A stretch of DNA of 64,000 nt from Siphonodentalium dalli (taxonomy: Eukaryota > Mollusca > Scaphopoda > Gadilida > Siphonodentaliidae), in assembly GCA_032622095.1 (NCBI GenBank), contig CP136062.1:195307887-195371886 (forward strand), written 5' to 3'. This document shows, piece by piece, positions 35,937-46,970 of this stretch. The number at the start of each line of letters is the position of its first letter. Position 1 is the first letter of the stretch. The notes below the pieces were generated by a model. The model ran no database searches. It saw nothing but the letters and a program-made list of their open reading frames with translations, and was not told the DNA's origin. The position numbers were made by a program, and so were the translations under genes.

Positions 35937-37702
35937 AGCTTGTGCTCCAATCCCCATCCGTTCATCCTACATTAGTCTGTTATAAACAAATTTGTTTGAA
36001 ATGTATATATGGGATGCTCAATAAAATATGAAACAACAACCGGATCTCGAAAGGTTGATTTCGGTCTATAAGGATCTCTGAAACATTTATTAGGGGACCA
36101 GGGCTTTCACAATCATGTATAGTACACAAGCAGAGTAATTCATTGCACGGTATATATATAATGAAGCGAACGAAATAGTTAATTCAATATTCAACACCCA
36201 TCTCGAGAATAGATTTGCTTTTCGACTGGTTTTAGTAGTTTAATTTATGAGACAGTGCGTGCAACATTATATTTGGGCAATTCGTAATAACCTTATATAT
36301 ATAGGCATGCAGGGAGGTATGTTCATATTTTTTTACGTAGATGTACACCACCACGCGCGTTAGCCCACGAAACCGCTAAAATGAGATTTACTGCCTATAT
36401 TCTATGAATTTGAGTTCGTCAATTTGGCATATTTCCTATATTTTAGGACCCGGAGTACAATATATGTTTACCGCCCACTGCGATGGGCAATAATACCACA
36501 ATGTGGCACCCGAAAGTCGTTGGGGCTGAGCTGCATGGTCAAGTTTTCATGTTTCCGTTGATAAGGGTGTATATACAATGCATGGTGTCAATTAAAACGT
36601 ACAATTCAATTATAAATGAAGTTTATACAAAATGAATACAACTGCATATATGCACAATTCTATTGAAATTATGCAGTAAAATATGAAACAATGGGGAGAA
36701 TACTATGTTTGATCAAATGAATTTCTAATATCAAAATATTCTGCAAATGTTCGACATATATTTCATTTGTCACGCCATGGTTATCGACTTTCAATATTGT
36801 TTCAACTGCATATGGTTTGGGGGCTTAAAACAGGGATTTCGTCTGACTGTTGTGTAAAATGGGCATTCCATAAGGAAATTATATTCTGTATTAGAAAATA
36901 ATCCGTGGAAGGGGAATAACTATATCTCTTAGTTGTGAATTATGATGCGTTCTGTCTAAATAACGGGGGAAAATTCTTGGTGTGAATATACGAGAATCTC
37001 TGTTACTTGGTGGACACTCCTTTGCCACAGCTGCTCCGTATATTCCGGTAGAATATATATATTTTTGGTTCCTCTCACAAATGGTATATATTAAATATGG
37101 AATATATTGCATATAATGTGATATGGGCATTCGAAAATTACGTGGGCCTTTAACTATATATAGGGTATACTGGGAAATAAAAAAAATTGTACTGGATCTG
37201 TCAAATGGATCTGTGCGATGTACTGCGATTATATTAAGTGATAAAAGTAACAACTGCGTGTTAGTATACAAGTATAGTACGCTGAATATTTGATGGCATG
37301 GAATGAAGCGACGGATGAAACAGTGCCACGTGGAATTCAGAAACACATCATGGTCAGCGAGGTTCTATCTGTTCCAATTAAATTCACTTAATATATGAGG
37401 CACTGCGTAATAATAAATTTTGTAGTCAAAGAAATAAAAGTGCGCATGTACACGGTTGTGTTAACCCATAGAAGACTACCAGACCCACACGTGACACTGC
37501 GGAAACACACGTGATGCAGATATTATGTGTCTCACACAAACTCGTGTTTGTATTACCACGCAGGGATTGTGGAGGCTTACAAAACAGTGGGGTCACAATT
37601 TGGAGGGGGGTGTAGATAACTTATGGAGGTCGGCCAATCAGGAGAATATAATGGAACATGTACCGCACACAGCCCCCTGGGGAAAATTACTAAAATACGG
37701 TC

Positions 37703-37787
37703 ACAGAAGGAGTGTTCTGCATATGGCCACACTTGTAACCACTGTGGCAAGGACCATCACGCCTATATATATAGCATGTGCCAATAG
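37703..37787 (+). pseudogene. gag: gag, third fragment (second zinc knuckle)
   Basis: Right of the insertion the frame reads QKECSAYGHTCNHCGKDHHA, the second CCHC knuckle of the nucleocapsid region (C-x2-C...H...C). A TATATATATA expansion (37764-37773) adds residues before the last Cys, and a TAG follows at 37785-37787. It matches the end of the fragment that stops at 35023, which shows the insertion clearly. Confidence 0.8.
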
Positions 37788-38043
37788 CAGAAACAAACCA
37801 AATCCCAAGGTGACATCCAGGTCACATTCCGAGTATGAAGGCGCCATATTCGACCAACTGTGCACGCTTCGTACCGCTGTCGACAATTATTGTGGTCCTG
37901 GTATAACTCTCAACCATCACCTCTACAACCAAATGCACGACACTTGGGTGAAACAAACGTCCAAACCACAGCCGTTCGTCAACCTTACTGTGACTGTGAC
38001 AGCTCGCTGACGACTACAGGCGATTTAATTCGAGCTTACCTCC

Positions 38044-38256
38044 ATGGCCAGGACTGTTGTCATCCCTTGCATGGCAGATACCGGTTGTCAACGTTGCCTG
38101 GTCAGTATAAAGGTTATTCATAGACTCGGTCTGCGAAAGTGCGATCTCATACCTGTTCAACTGAAAATGCATGCCGCCAATAACGAAGGCATCCCCATCC
38201 TTGGTGCAGTTATTATTCGCTTCTCTGGAAAGGACAAATCTGGCAACATGATTTAA
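38044..38256 (+). pseudogene. Retropepsin-like aspartic protease region
   Basis: The frame contains the active-site motif ADTGCQ (Asp-Thr-Gly at 38077-38085), followed by IKVIHRLGLRKCDLIPVQLK and MHAANNEGIPILGAV. This is typical of protease in this Gypsy group, where it cleaves the Gag-Pol polyprotein. A TAA at 38254-38256 interrupts the frame, which then continues in the same phase (ITYVTDNSDK...FISREAFISLGMI) to 38601. A single substitution therefore ended the reading frame. Confidence 0.85.
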
Positions 38257-38274
38257 ACTCGTCAAATCACCTAC

Positions 38275-38601
38275 GTGACTGATAATTCTGACAAACGTTT
38301 CATCAGTAGAGAAGCATTTATTAGCCTTGGCATGATCACCGAAACCTTCCCAACCGTAGGTGAGGCTCATAAGAATGAAACGGTTCACAGTGTGAGTGAT
38401 GTCAAAGCGGTCAGCGATGAAAATGATAGCGGTATCACCTCCGCCTGCAACTGCCCACATCGCGAACTTCCACCACACATACCATCAAGTCTACCATTTC
38501 CAGCTACTGATGAGAATCGCGAGAGTCTCCAGAAATACCTGCTAGACTACTATAGCTCAAGCACATTCAATCCGTGTGAACACCAATTTTTCTACCAATG
38601 A
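38275..38601 (+). pseudogene. Protease-RT linker region of pol
   Basis: This continues the protease frame after the stop: FISREAFISLGMITETFPTV, then a linker with CNCPHRELPPHIPSSLPFP and a Cys near the end (FNPCEHQ), where the frame is lost before the RT start. Linkers of this kind join protease to RT in the Gypsy group. No enzymatic motif of its own. Confidence 0.7.
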
Positions 38602-39835
38602 TGGAGGGTCCCCCGTTACGACTCGTGGTCGACCCAGACGCCAAACGAGTTGCAACACACACTCCGGTACCGGTTCCTATCCACTGGCAAAGGGACGTGA
38701 AGGCATGTCTGGGCAGAGACGTGAGACTAGGTGTACTCGAACCAGTGCCTGTGGGCGAACCCGTCACATGATGTCACCGTATGGTCATCTGTGCGAAGAA
38801 AAATGGCAAACCAAGGCGTACAATCGACATGCAGCCACTAAACACACATGATGTACGAGAAACCCACCACACTCAGTCACCCTTCCGCCAGGCAAAATAT
38901 GTGCCACATGGGACTAAGAAAACAGTGTTTGGTGCATGGAATTGCTACCACAGCATCCCACTTCGAGACGAAGACAAACATTTTACCACCTTCATCACTC
39001 CATTGGGACGATACCGTTACCGCGTTGCACCACTGGGTTACATTGCATCTGGCGATGGCTACTCCCGGAGATTCGACGAAATAGATTCAGATGTCTCCAA
39101 AAAACTAAGTACATTGACGACACACTACTTTGGGCCGACATTCTTGAGGAAAATTTCTTACAGGCATGTAAATGGCTTGACATCTGTGGCAGAAACGGGA
39201 TAACACTCATCCCAGACAAATTTATATTCGGTCAGGACTCAGTTGCGTTTGCGGGCTTCGAGATCACACCAGACAGCCTACGACCTTGCCAGCAGCAATT
39301 CCTCCAGGCAGTTATGGACTTTCCGACTCCAAAAAAACATTACAGACGTTCGCTCCTGGTTCGGACTCATAAATCAGGTCTCACAGGCCTTCAGCATGAC
39401 TGAAGCTTTCCTCAAGCCGGGAACGCCATTCCACTGGGACGAAAATCTCGATGAGCTAATGATGGAATCCAAACGAGCGATAGTTAGCGAGATGAAAGAA
39501 GGTGTTCGAATCTTCGACAAATCCAAACCCACCTGTCTCGCTACAGACTGGTCGAAGGTTGAGATAGAGCTGTTCTGCTGCACGACTGGTTGGAGAATAA
39601 CACTTGCCGGAAGCCGCTTCACACATCCTGCCGAATCACGCTATGCCCGGTGGAAGATGAAGCTCTAGCCGTCGCCGATGCCCTAAACAATGCCCGCTAT
39701 TTCGACCTAGGCTGTGAAGATCTCATCATAGCTGTGGACCACAAGCCACTACAGAAATTATTCGGTAACAGGTCACTAGATGACATACGAAACACCCGAC
39801 TCAGAAACCTGAAAGAAAGGGATTCCGCATGAGCC
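38602..39835 (+). pseudogene. Reverse transcriptase and RNase H, frameshifted
   Basis: RT blocks occur in all three frames. MVICAKKNGKPRRTIDMQPL and FTTFITPLGRYRYRVAPLGY are in one; the catalytic KYIDDTLLW (YIDD at 39110-39121) and GRNGITLIPDKFIFG are in the second. NITDVRSWFGLINQVSQAFS, the connection and early RNase H with CLATDWSK are in the third. The late RNase H block EDEALAVADALNNARYFDLG and IIAVDHKPL follows another shift near 39650. At least four frame changes occur, so no active enzyme can be made. In the intact family RT copies the genomic RNA and RNase H removes the template. Confidence 0.9.
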
Positions 39836-40803
39836 ATGTACCAGGAGTGAAGCATCGCGATGCAGATACCATCTCTCGTCACCCAATTGGTCAGCCAACA
39901 AAGATGCACCTCGCAGATTACATATCTTGCATCACCGACCTGACCACAAATGACTTGACATCGATAAATTTGCTCTCTTGTCCAGACTCACACCACGCAC
40001 TCCTCACAGGCTTTTGTCGCACCGAAGCAACCCAAGATGACATTAATGACACAGTCCGTTTAGCTGCAATTTCGTCACTAAATTCGCTACAGACTATCAC
40101 TTGGGACAAGGTCCGCACAGCTACCAGCAGCGATAAGAACATGGTGAAATTGGTCGACATAATCGAATCGGGCATGCAAGAATTCCGGCACGACCTCACA
40201 GAAGCACTCCATGAATACCACAAGTTACGTGACCACATGTACATAGTAGATCGAGTCTACAAAGACCGTGTTGTTATGCCACCTTCATTTAGAAAAGACT
40301 GCTTGGCAGCACTTCACGCCGCTCACCAGAGTACTTCATCAATGATCGCTAGAGCTGAGGTATCCGTGTTCTGGCCTGGAATTAATCTTGACATCATTGC
40401 TCTCCGTAACAGCTGCAACCACTGCAGCAGAGTGGCACCACCACAGCCCAGTGCACCGCCTACCCCGCCAACACAACCAGTATATCCATTCCAGTACGTG
40501 TGTGCCGACTTCTTTACACACAAAGGTACAATCTACCTGACAATTGTTGACAGATATTCTAATTGGCCAATTGTTGAAAGGACCACAGGGGGAGCCACCG
40601 GGCTTATCGACAGTCTTCGGAGATCATTCGTCACCTATATGACATACCTGATGAACTCTCATCCGATGGCGGCCCCGAGTTTACTGCTGCTAGTACTCGC
40701 GAATTTCTGACAACATGGGGTGTTCGCCACCGTCTTTCATCCGTTGCCTTCCCACACACTAACTGCCGTGCCGAAGTTTGAGTGAGGACTGTAAAAGGAT
40801 TGG
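39829..40803 (+). pseudogene. Integrase, zinc-binding and catalytic core
   Basis: The longest open stretch of the element (293 codons to 40710). It begins MSHVPGVKHRDADTISRHPI, which ends RNase H, then reaches the HHCC zinc domain (ALHAAHQSTSSMIARAEVSV ... SCNHC). The DDE core follows with CADFFTHKGTIYLTIVDRYS (first Asp 40507-40509). A frameshift near 40640 moves the second catalytic Asp (DGGPEF, 40664-40666) to another frame. The catalytic Glu (GAA 40773-40775) is followed two codons later by TGA. Integrase inserts the cDNA; this copy is dead. Confidence 0.9.
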
Positions 40804-41288
40804 TTACAGGCAACACTGGACCTTATGGTGAACTTGATACTGACTCCTTCCAGCGGACAATGTTGCAATACAGAAACTGCCCTGACAAAGAGACCAAACT
40901 TTCCCCGGCGATGTGTGTCTTCGGGAGGCCCATCAAGGATTTCATTCCCGTACTCGAAGGTTGTTATAAACCCCACCCCCACATGGCAGGAAACTTTGGA
41001 TTCAAGGGAGGAGGCACTGAAGAACCGACACATCAAAGCAGCTGAACGATGGACTGAGCATACCAGAAAACTGTCACCCCTCGTAGGACCCAACCCCAGG
41101 AAATGGGACAAAACAGGGCAAGTGATCGAAGTTCGCCAACATGACCAGTACGTATTACGAGTCGATGGATTGGGGAGAGTGACTCTCAGAAACAGGAAAT
41201 TTCTCCGTAAATACATGCCTGTATACCGACAGAGACCACGACTGGACATCGAGGATGACATTACGAACCATTCGCTGAGACCATATTG
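40804..41288 (+). pseudogene. Integrase C-terminal domain
   Basis: Two frames share the signal. One carries LVTGNTGPYGELDTDSFQRT and MLQYRNCPDKETKLSPAMCV, ending FGRPIKDFIPV. The other continues with KNRHIKAAERWTEHTRKLSP and KWDKTGQVIEVRQHDQYVLR, then VDGLGRVTLRNRKFLRKY, a GPY/F-like module that contacts DNA or chromatin in Gypsy integrases. A frameshift near 40990 separates them. Confidence 0.85.
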
Positions 41289-41705
41289 AGCCCGCGAGAT
41301 GACCACCAACTTGGACACTTCAAACAACATGAACAAACTCGATCTGCCCCACCACCCTCGTTGCTAGCAACACCTTCCTCTCCACAATCGCAGGACGCGC
41401 AATCTCCAGTGGCTATGAATACGCGCTCCCCACTCGAACGGCCAGCAAATCCTGACACCGTCAGCTTGCCCGATCGTCAACTACAAGCTAACAGCCCGCA
41501 GATGATCCCACCATCATCACCTGTCAACCAGCTCGTTCCACCTGATACTCCACCACTGCGGACACCTGGATGCTTATCAACCGGGCCCCGTCCCACAGGA
41601 CAGACTGAGAACCGATCTTCAACCCGAAAACCGTCAAGCTACTCCATTATCCACCAGAAGCTCCAATCGAATCAAATGCAGACCAAGATGGCAAACATCC
41701 GGTGA
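41286..41705 (+). pseudogene. Pro/Ser/Gln-rich C-terminal tail of pol
   Basis: A 139-codon open frame rich in Pro, Ser, Thr and Gln (SPRDDHQLGHFKQHEQTRSA ... LPDRQLQANSPQMIPPSSPV). It overlaps the end of the integrase frame and probably continued it before a frame change. Low-complexity tails of this type follow integrase in related elements. No folded domain is visible and no transmembrane segment, so it is not an envelope gene. Confidence 0.6.
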
Positions 41706-41970
41706 CTACGACATGACTACTGACTAGTGCCATCCTCACAGAATGAGTGCATATCGTTCTATTCACTATAAAACAATCTCCGGCGCCGCATGATTGAAGC
41801 GCGTGTTATACTTTCGTTGACATGATGATGATGATGACAGTGCCGTTTTGAAAAAACATTTACGTTACAGCAACATCATTCGAATTCCTTGTGACATTCT
41901 TCGTCAATTCCAATTCAACAGTTTATCAGCCATTGTTACACCTCCAGAGATATGCCAATGACTTGGGAAG

Positions 41971-42081
41971 ATAGAGAACTATTGACTATTCACTAATTGT
42001 AACAGCTCTATATTTTCATATATAGAGTCCCATCATTTGTATTCTGAATATAGATGAACGAAATGGACGCGTTCCTATCTA
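41971..42081 (+). repeat. 3' LTR of the Gypsy element
   Basis: Matches 31900-32010 with five differences. It is preceded by a weak purine tract (GACTTGGGAAG) that could be the polypurine tract and followed by ATCA. The AATAAA of the 5' copy reads AATATA here. Confidence 0.82.
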
Positions 42082-42085
42082 ATCA

Positions 42086-43226
42086 AGAATACCTCAAAAT
42101 ATTTTCATGAAATCAGAAATAAGAAATAAATTTTACATTACTTAACCCTTCAATTTTTGAAGACAAAAAGCAATTACGATTGACGATTCGTCAACTTTAT
42201 CTACTTATATTATCCTGGACATTCAGAACTTGGGCTTAAATAATCGACCGATTAACTGAATACTAGGGAGATATTCGCAATTCGTTGATTGACAGGTCTT
42301 TCCTCAGCGGATATGGGGTACCATTCCCCCAACCCCTAGCAGAAACCCTGCTATCGGGTATATCCCAATTCCAACATAAAGGAGTCTTGAACATCCTTGT
42401 GACTTGATTTGATTTAACAAGCAGGGACAAGCCTAGAGGCCGACTTGGGGATGTTTTCTCCCTGAAATGTGTCACATGTGACTTCTCCCTATTTTTGTCC
42501 CAGGGAGAAGTGATCTCTCTCATAGCAGAATGCATATGGCCAAACATCATATTTAAAGGATATCTACTCATTCTAGTAATTCTAATTATTATAATGGTGT
42601 TCTTACTCACTATACTGGCTTTATAATTGATTTGTTGTGTTGCATAATACTTATTGGATCATAGAAGGGTGATTTTGGGGTGTAAATTGAACTCCATGCA
42701 TTGTTATTTATTCTTGATAACAGTGCACTTCTCCCTAATAATCAAACGTGGAGAAGTGACTTCACCCAATTTTAAACTTCTGATAGAAAAATGACTAAAC
42801 ATATGATGACGCATCGAAGTAAAGTATGGTATAACGCATCAAAACTTGAATAAAGATATTTGTTATAACTAAAATTATAAAAAAAACTCGCATGTTCAAA
42901 GCTTGGAACTGAACCGTGAATTAAATGCCCAACCAACAGTACACTGTTGCTGCAAGATAAATCAATTAAATCAATGCCTAATTGTCCCACTATATATGTA
43001 ACACAACAACTTTCTCCCAGATAAGTTTGCATAAAATGTGGTTGCAGGCGAGGTATTTAAGAATTTTTCATGTTTTTTTATTATTAAAACATTCGGGAAT
43101 TTATAAACATGTCACCAGGGAGTTGTGTGGAGACGTTAAACTCAGCGTTACCAGGTGTTCGGTGGCATTACGTATTAAGCGTTAAAGATGCATAATCCGA
43201 ATTAACGCTAGCAAATTTCTATTTCC
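42086..43226. other. Unassigned spacer with short inverted words
   Basis: GTGACTTCTCCC and GGGAGAAGTGA lie close together in inverted orientation (42478-42512), and again near 42725-42765. No exon was recognised. Confidence 0.5.
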
Positions 43227-43525
43227 GTGGCTTCAGGGGTAAAAAATATTTGATTCGAGTCGAGGAACCCACCCATCAAAGTTCAGAGTGATCAGATATC
43301 GATTTAATTTTTTAGTGGCCCAGTAAAAGCGGACCAAATTGCGGTTGAAGATGGATAACTCTAAAACCAAGTGGCTTTTGTGTCAGATATTTGATATGTT
43401 GACTGTGATTAGCATTATTTTTGGGCAATTAATTGATTCTGATAACTGAAGCGGTATTTCAAAAGAAAAATTTGTTGTTGTTGGAATCTGATGATATGGG
43501 GGCCATCGAATCGGATTGAGTGCCT
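43227..43525. mobile_element. Family A MITE, copy 2 (5' end lost)
   Basis: The right end TCGGATTGAGTGCCT is followed by TTAA (43526-43529). The interior GTAAAAAATATTTGATTCGA and GATAACTCTAAAACCAAGTGG match copy 1. The left terminus is missing or too diverged. On the minus strand it starts 24 bases downstream of the splice donor of the exon at 43553-43756. Confidence 0.75.
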
Positions 43526-43552
43526 TTAAAGAGTTAAGCAATAAGCACATAC

Positions 43553-43756
43553 CACTTCTAGTTTCTTTTGATCGGGTTTATTCACTGGCTCGTGATGACA
43601 GTGACCATTACTAACTGGACCATTACTAGTGCGAGCATTTGGTATCGGTGGAGGTGGTCGACTCATGTCTATTTGCAGACCATTCATTTGTTCGATGACA
43701 TTATTCATATAATACACCCCATCATCCTCTTCCTCGGCCATTAACTGATCAAAGCA
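43553..43756 (-). CDS. Candidate exon encoding an acidic and Pro-rich segment, function unknown
   Basis: On the minus strand the exon starts after an acceptor-like TTCCTGTAG(CAG) at about 43756-43759 and ends at GAAGTG/GTATGT (donor at 43552-43551). Its frame reads CFDQLMAEEEDDGVYYMNNV, then NGLQIDMSRPPPPIPNARTS and ends NKPDQKKLEV. Composition is non-repetitive with an acidic start, a PPPP tract and a charged end, like real linker sequence in signalling or adaptor proteins. An ATG at 43741 could be a start, but the open frame also extends upstream to the acceptor, so it may be an internal phase-0 exon. I do not recognise the protein. No further downstream exon was found; a MITE occupies the intron immediately after the donor. 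Confidence 0.5.
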
Positions 43757-43919
43757 CTGCTACAGGAATAACTCCTCCCATAACTCCTCCTCCACCTGAA
43801 AATAATAACCATAACCAATAAAGTCCAAGCCTGCAAATTGTGTGCATGTCATTTGCAGTATGAGGCCCAGAGGGTGAATTTAGTGATGCCAAATTCACTC
43901 TCTGTGAAGTACATTCTGC

Positions 43920-44021
43920 TTAGGCCTCAACTGCTATGAAAGACCTAGCATCACATTGAAGTTCCACAGTTGAAGATGATGATGTTCGCCCATTAATCAC
44001 CTTGATTATGCATTTTATCTT
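43920..44021 (-). CDS. Candidate terminal exon, 33 codons
   Basis: On the minus strand an acceptor (CGCCTAATTTGCAG) precedes AAG ATA AAA..., which stays open for 33 codons (KIKCIIKVINGRTSSSSTVE ... RSFIAVEA) to a TAA at 43922-43920. It lies about 160 bases upstream, in transcription order, of the exon at 43553-43756. Both are compatible with a phase-0 acceptor, so it could be an alternative last exon of the same gene. It is short and a chance frame cannot be excluded. Confidence 0.3.
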   Translation of the reverse strand, partial: KIKCIIKVINGRTSSSSTVELQCDARSFIAVEA

Positions 44022-44801
44022 CTGCAAATTAGGCGATATACAGGTAACAAGACAGGCAATGACTGTGGGTCGCTCACCAGACTGTAAAGACGGAGAAATC
44101 TGGAACTCTGAAGACTAACATGGTCAGTACTTGTCAAATCACTTTGGTAGTTTTAAACAGGGACACGGGTATTGGGTCTTCGTTGAACGGTGAGAGGGGA
44201 TATAGGGGTGTCCACCTTGAAATTTCTAACTGCACACCCCTCCCCCTCCCCACCAGGTCAGGGCTGGCGGTCTAGAAAATCCAGGAGGGCTATTAATTTG
44301 CCTAGGAGGGCTTAAGTCCTCCTCAACTTTTACATTTATGATTTATTTTACCTGAGTTACTACTGCCCTTAGTTTGTCTAATTTTGATGTTGTTTAACTC
44401 CATCCAAATTAATTTTGTTATGTGGGAAAAAAATGCCCAGAGTTGTGAATGTCAAATCCCCCACAGTATGGTATGGTGAATATTTAATTACTGTATGTTT
44501 TATATGTTATAATTAATATGAACCACAAACAAAATGTAAGAGTGTTTGTACTCAACAACGTGTCAGTCGGTGTCCAACCCATGCAACGAAATTGGGTGAG
44601 TTTGTCAATGTTTAAATGTCAATGTTACATAAAATACACAATCAAGTAGCATATTAAATCCAGTATATTACAGTTACAAATGACTGCTTTATTTGTCAAA
44701 GTAATCCATATCCCATCACCGATTACAAGTTGGCATGACAGATTTCGCAGATTGCTGCCTCCGGTGGTCATGTCGCTCTGTATATATTTACTGGGTGTTT
44801 G
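44022..44801. other. Unassigned DNA
   Basis: A C-rich stretch near 44230-44260 resembles one at 17401-17415 in local context. No exon was recognised. Confidence 0.45.
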
Positions 44802-45036
44802 CAATATGCCCTGTCACTAACTCGCGGCCATTTTGGATCCACCATTCCGTGGTTTTACTTATCTTTCCATATATGGAAGTCATGAATAATTCAAAAGCTC
44901 CATATATGGAAATGCTACTCCAAAACTTTGACCTGTAGCACTGAAACCACGGAACCGGGGCTGGGTGAATCTATGAAACCACGGAACTGGACCTGGTGGA
45001 TCCAAAATGGCCGCGAGTTAGTGGTAGGGCATATTG
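44802..45036. repeat. Foldback element, family B copy 2
   Basis: The left end CAATATGCCCTGTCACTAAC is mirrored by the right end GTTAGTGGTAGGGCATATTG, and the next ~40 bases (CGCGGCCATTTTGGATCCAC) also mirror. The inner part has CCATATATGGAAGTCATGAA and CTCCATATATGGAAATG. It shares the centre word GGAAGTCATGAATAATTC with 33172-33455. Confidence 0.85.
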
Positions 45037-45203
45037 GGGACATAGAGAATAGCTTATCAACTTTAATAATAATTATTGAATAACATTGTAAACAAGAATA
45101 TTCACCAAAGTGAATGCTAACTTTGAGACATTAGCTCATTATGTTAAAAGATTGTCCGATCGAAGCGAGAAAATGAAGGACGGCCACCAATTTTAGTTTT
45201 TAA

Positions 45204-45731
45204 AGGTTGTACTCAATCGAGACGGTGACATTTGGTTCTCACTATCCACAAACATAATTATGTTGATTTTTATCCAGTGAAATATATTGTAAGTTCGATC
45301 TTATGAAGAGAAATAATTTGTTTTGTTCTTAAATTGCGTGAGAATCGATCAAAAGATCCGATTTACGGACAGTTCGTTCCGGAATTTAATGATGCGGCCA
45401 TCACACTTTGCTACCTTTTCGGAACAGCAGAGAATTGTGTTCCGGATATATGTGAAAATCAACTTTTACGCAATTTAGTTGCCCTTTTGGAAGACCACGT
45501 GCTCAAACGGACAAATTGCGGTTGTAAGATAGATAACTCGAAAATCAAGTGTATGAGCACGTGGTCCTGGATAAGATCTGGTCCACAAACAAGAGAAACA
45601 GAAAATTTCAAACATCGATATCTAATCACTCTGAGCTTTGATGGGTGGGTTCCTCGACTCGAATCAAATATTTTTTACCCCCGAAGCCAAAGAAATAGTA
45701 ATTTAGGAGCGTCTGATCGGATTGAGTACAT
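45204..45731. mobile_element. Family A MITE, copy 3 (528 bp)
   Basis: TTAA (45200-45203, 45732-45735) flanks AGGTTGTACTCAATCGA on the left and GATCGGATTGAGTACAT on the right. The interior has the family words GATAACTCGAAAATCAAGTG and GACTCGAATCAAATATTTTT, plus an internal inverted pair GACCACGTGCTCA / TGAGCACGTGGTC (45493-45567). The long frame across it is not a gene. Confidence 0.85.
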
Positions 45732-45735
45732 TTAA

Positions 45736-46889
45736 ACAGTTAAACGGGTTTTTAATTGGGATGCATTGATTATGTAAACTTTTCTAGAAGCGGAAATGTA
45801 TGTGTTCAGAGCAGTCTCGCGAATATGCCCAATCAGCATTTATTTTGATACCCTTAACATCAGACAATTCAAAATCCACTGTTATAGAACAGTATGATGT
45901 ATATTCATAGAGTACTGTGTAAAATATGTAGATCCTATTGCCCGTGTCTGAAAATAGTGGTGATAGCTGCCTCCGATCAAGTGATGAAACACGAATATTT
46001 CGCTTCTATTACAAGCATTTCGACATACCTACATGATTTATTATCACGGGGAGTGTTGAAAATTCCGGAAATGTAACCAGAGTATGTATACCGAAATGGT
46101 ACATGCGCTTCGGTTTTTGCGTTACATTCAACAATTAACCATCATGCCAAATGAAACTACCAAGAAATATGTGATGAAACATTACGTCACGTGCTGCGTG
46201 CCCGAAATTAATATTTTTGGCCCGACTGTTGGATGTATTCTTCACAGAAAACCCGAACTTTTAAAGACGTACGTAAATCATTGGGTTTGACTTGCGTTGC
46301 AGTGACCGATAAATCATTCAGATGGATCTCTTTAATGATTTGTGTACCTTAAATTTAAGGATATTTAACAACAGACTTGTATAGTACGTATCATTGCGTA
46401 TTTTCACTCCTGTGTGGTTATTATACAATATGTTACTTAAATTTCGGCGTGTCATGCATTAGAGTTGCGGCCATTTTGACAGCCATTTCAATGCCGCGAT
46501 TGTATTAATTTTTGTCCATGTCACTAGAGCTATTCACTCCCTTACTATAATTTCACTAAAAATGGTATAACTGCGTTATTCCTATGCCACATTATCGTAT
46601 GTCTTATTTCGAGATCTGATGTAATGTAGCTAGCCAACCATGTTGGACGCCATCTTGGATAACAAAGTTTCCCCAAAGCGGATGTTAGATACTGGTATGC
46701 TGTGCACTAAGACTATCAGGACTGCGTCTTTTGACACCAAAACCGCTTTAATTCTTACCAAATTATTTCAGGTTAACCCATCATTTCGCATAGCACGCTC
46801 ATGTACGTACTACAATATACATTTATGTTTGTATTTGTAAATCTCATATCACACAAGGCATAAACTCCTTTTATTCGATACTTTTATCT
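45736..46889. other. Unassigned DNA
   Basis: Contains CCATTTTGAC and GACGCCATCTTGG words near 46470 and 46648, related to the repeat at the right end of the window. No exon with splice support was found. Confidence 0.45.
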
Positions 46890-46910
46890 TTAAAGGTAGT
46901 CAATCCGATT
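46890..46910 (+). repeat. Isolated terminus of family A MITE
   Basis: TTAA-AGGTAGTCAATCCGA matches the left end of the family A MITEs. The rest of the element is not recognisable downstream. Confidence 0.5.
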
Positions 46911-46970
46911 ATAACCAATAGAATTGAGCTGTGTTATGTAAACAGAAGCAAAACTTCTGTAACACGAGCA

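Larger units (their letters stand above)
35024..37702. mobile_element. 2.7-kb mosaic insertion inside the gag zinc-knuckle region
   Basis: gag sequence up to ACAGAA at 35018-35023 resumes at ACAGAA 37703-37708, continuing straight into the second zinc knuckle, so the intervening DNA is inserted and ACAGAA may be a target duplication. Contents: a truncated TACGTTCATAC-type MITE (35060-35336), a 509-bp palindrome (35428-35936), and three diverged copies of an ATTTATGARRCAGTGYGTG block followed by a GTTAACRYAT-like word (35347-35450, 36240-36370, 37388-37470). No terminal inverted repeat joins the two outer ends, so the origin of the whole is unclear. Long open frames inside look like chance. 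Confidence 0.6.
31900..42081 (+). mobile_element. Dead Ty3/Gypsy LTR retrotransposon with two nested insertions
   Basis: Two 111-bp direct repeats (31900-32010 and 41971-42081; five differences by eye) act as LTRs and are flanked by ATCA (31896-31899, 42082-42085). Between them are, in order, gag with a split zinc knuckle, aspartic protease, reverse transcriptase, RNase H, integrase and a Pro-rich tail, the Ty3/Gypsy order. No envelope-like ORF is visible. Very short LTRs are known from the Mag lineage, which this may join. gag is interrupted by 32288-34346 and 35024-37702; without these the element would be about 5.4 kb, a normal size. Stops and frameshifts in gag, protease, RT/RNase H and integrase make it non-functional. 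Confidence 0.9.

Noticed and set aside
36891-37346. 151-codon minus-strand frame
   Set aside because: AT-rich composition, no motif and no splice or start context; it lies in the mosaic insertion and is probably chance.
45334-45735. 133-codon frame
   Set aside because: It lies entirely within a family A MITE (45204-45731) and includes its terminal inverted repeat.
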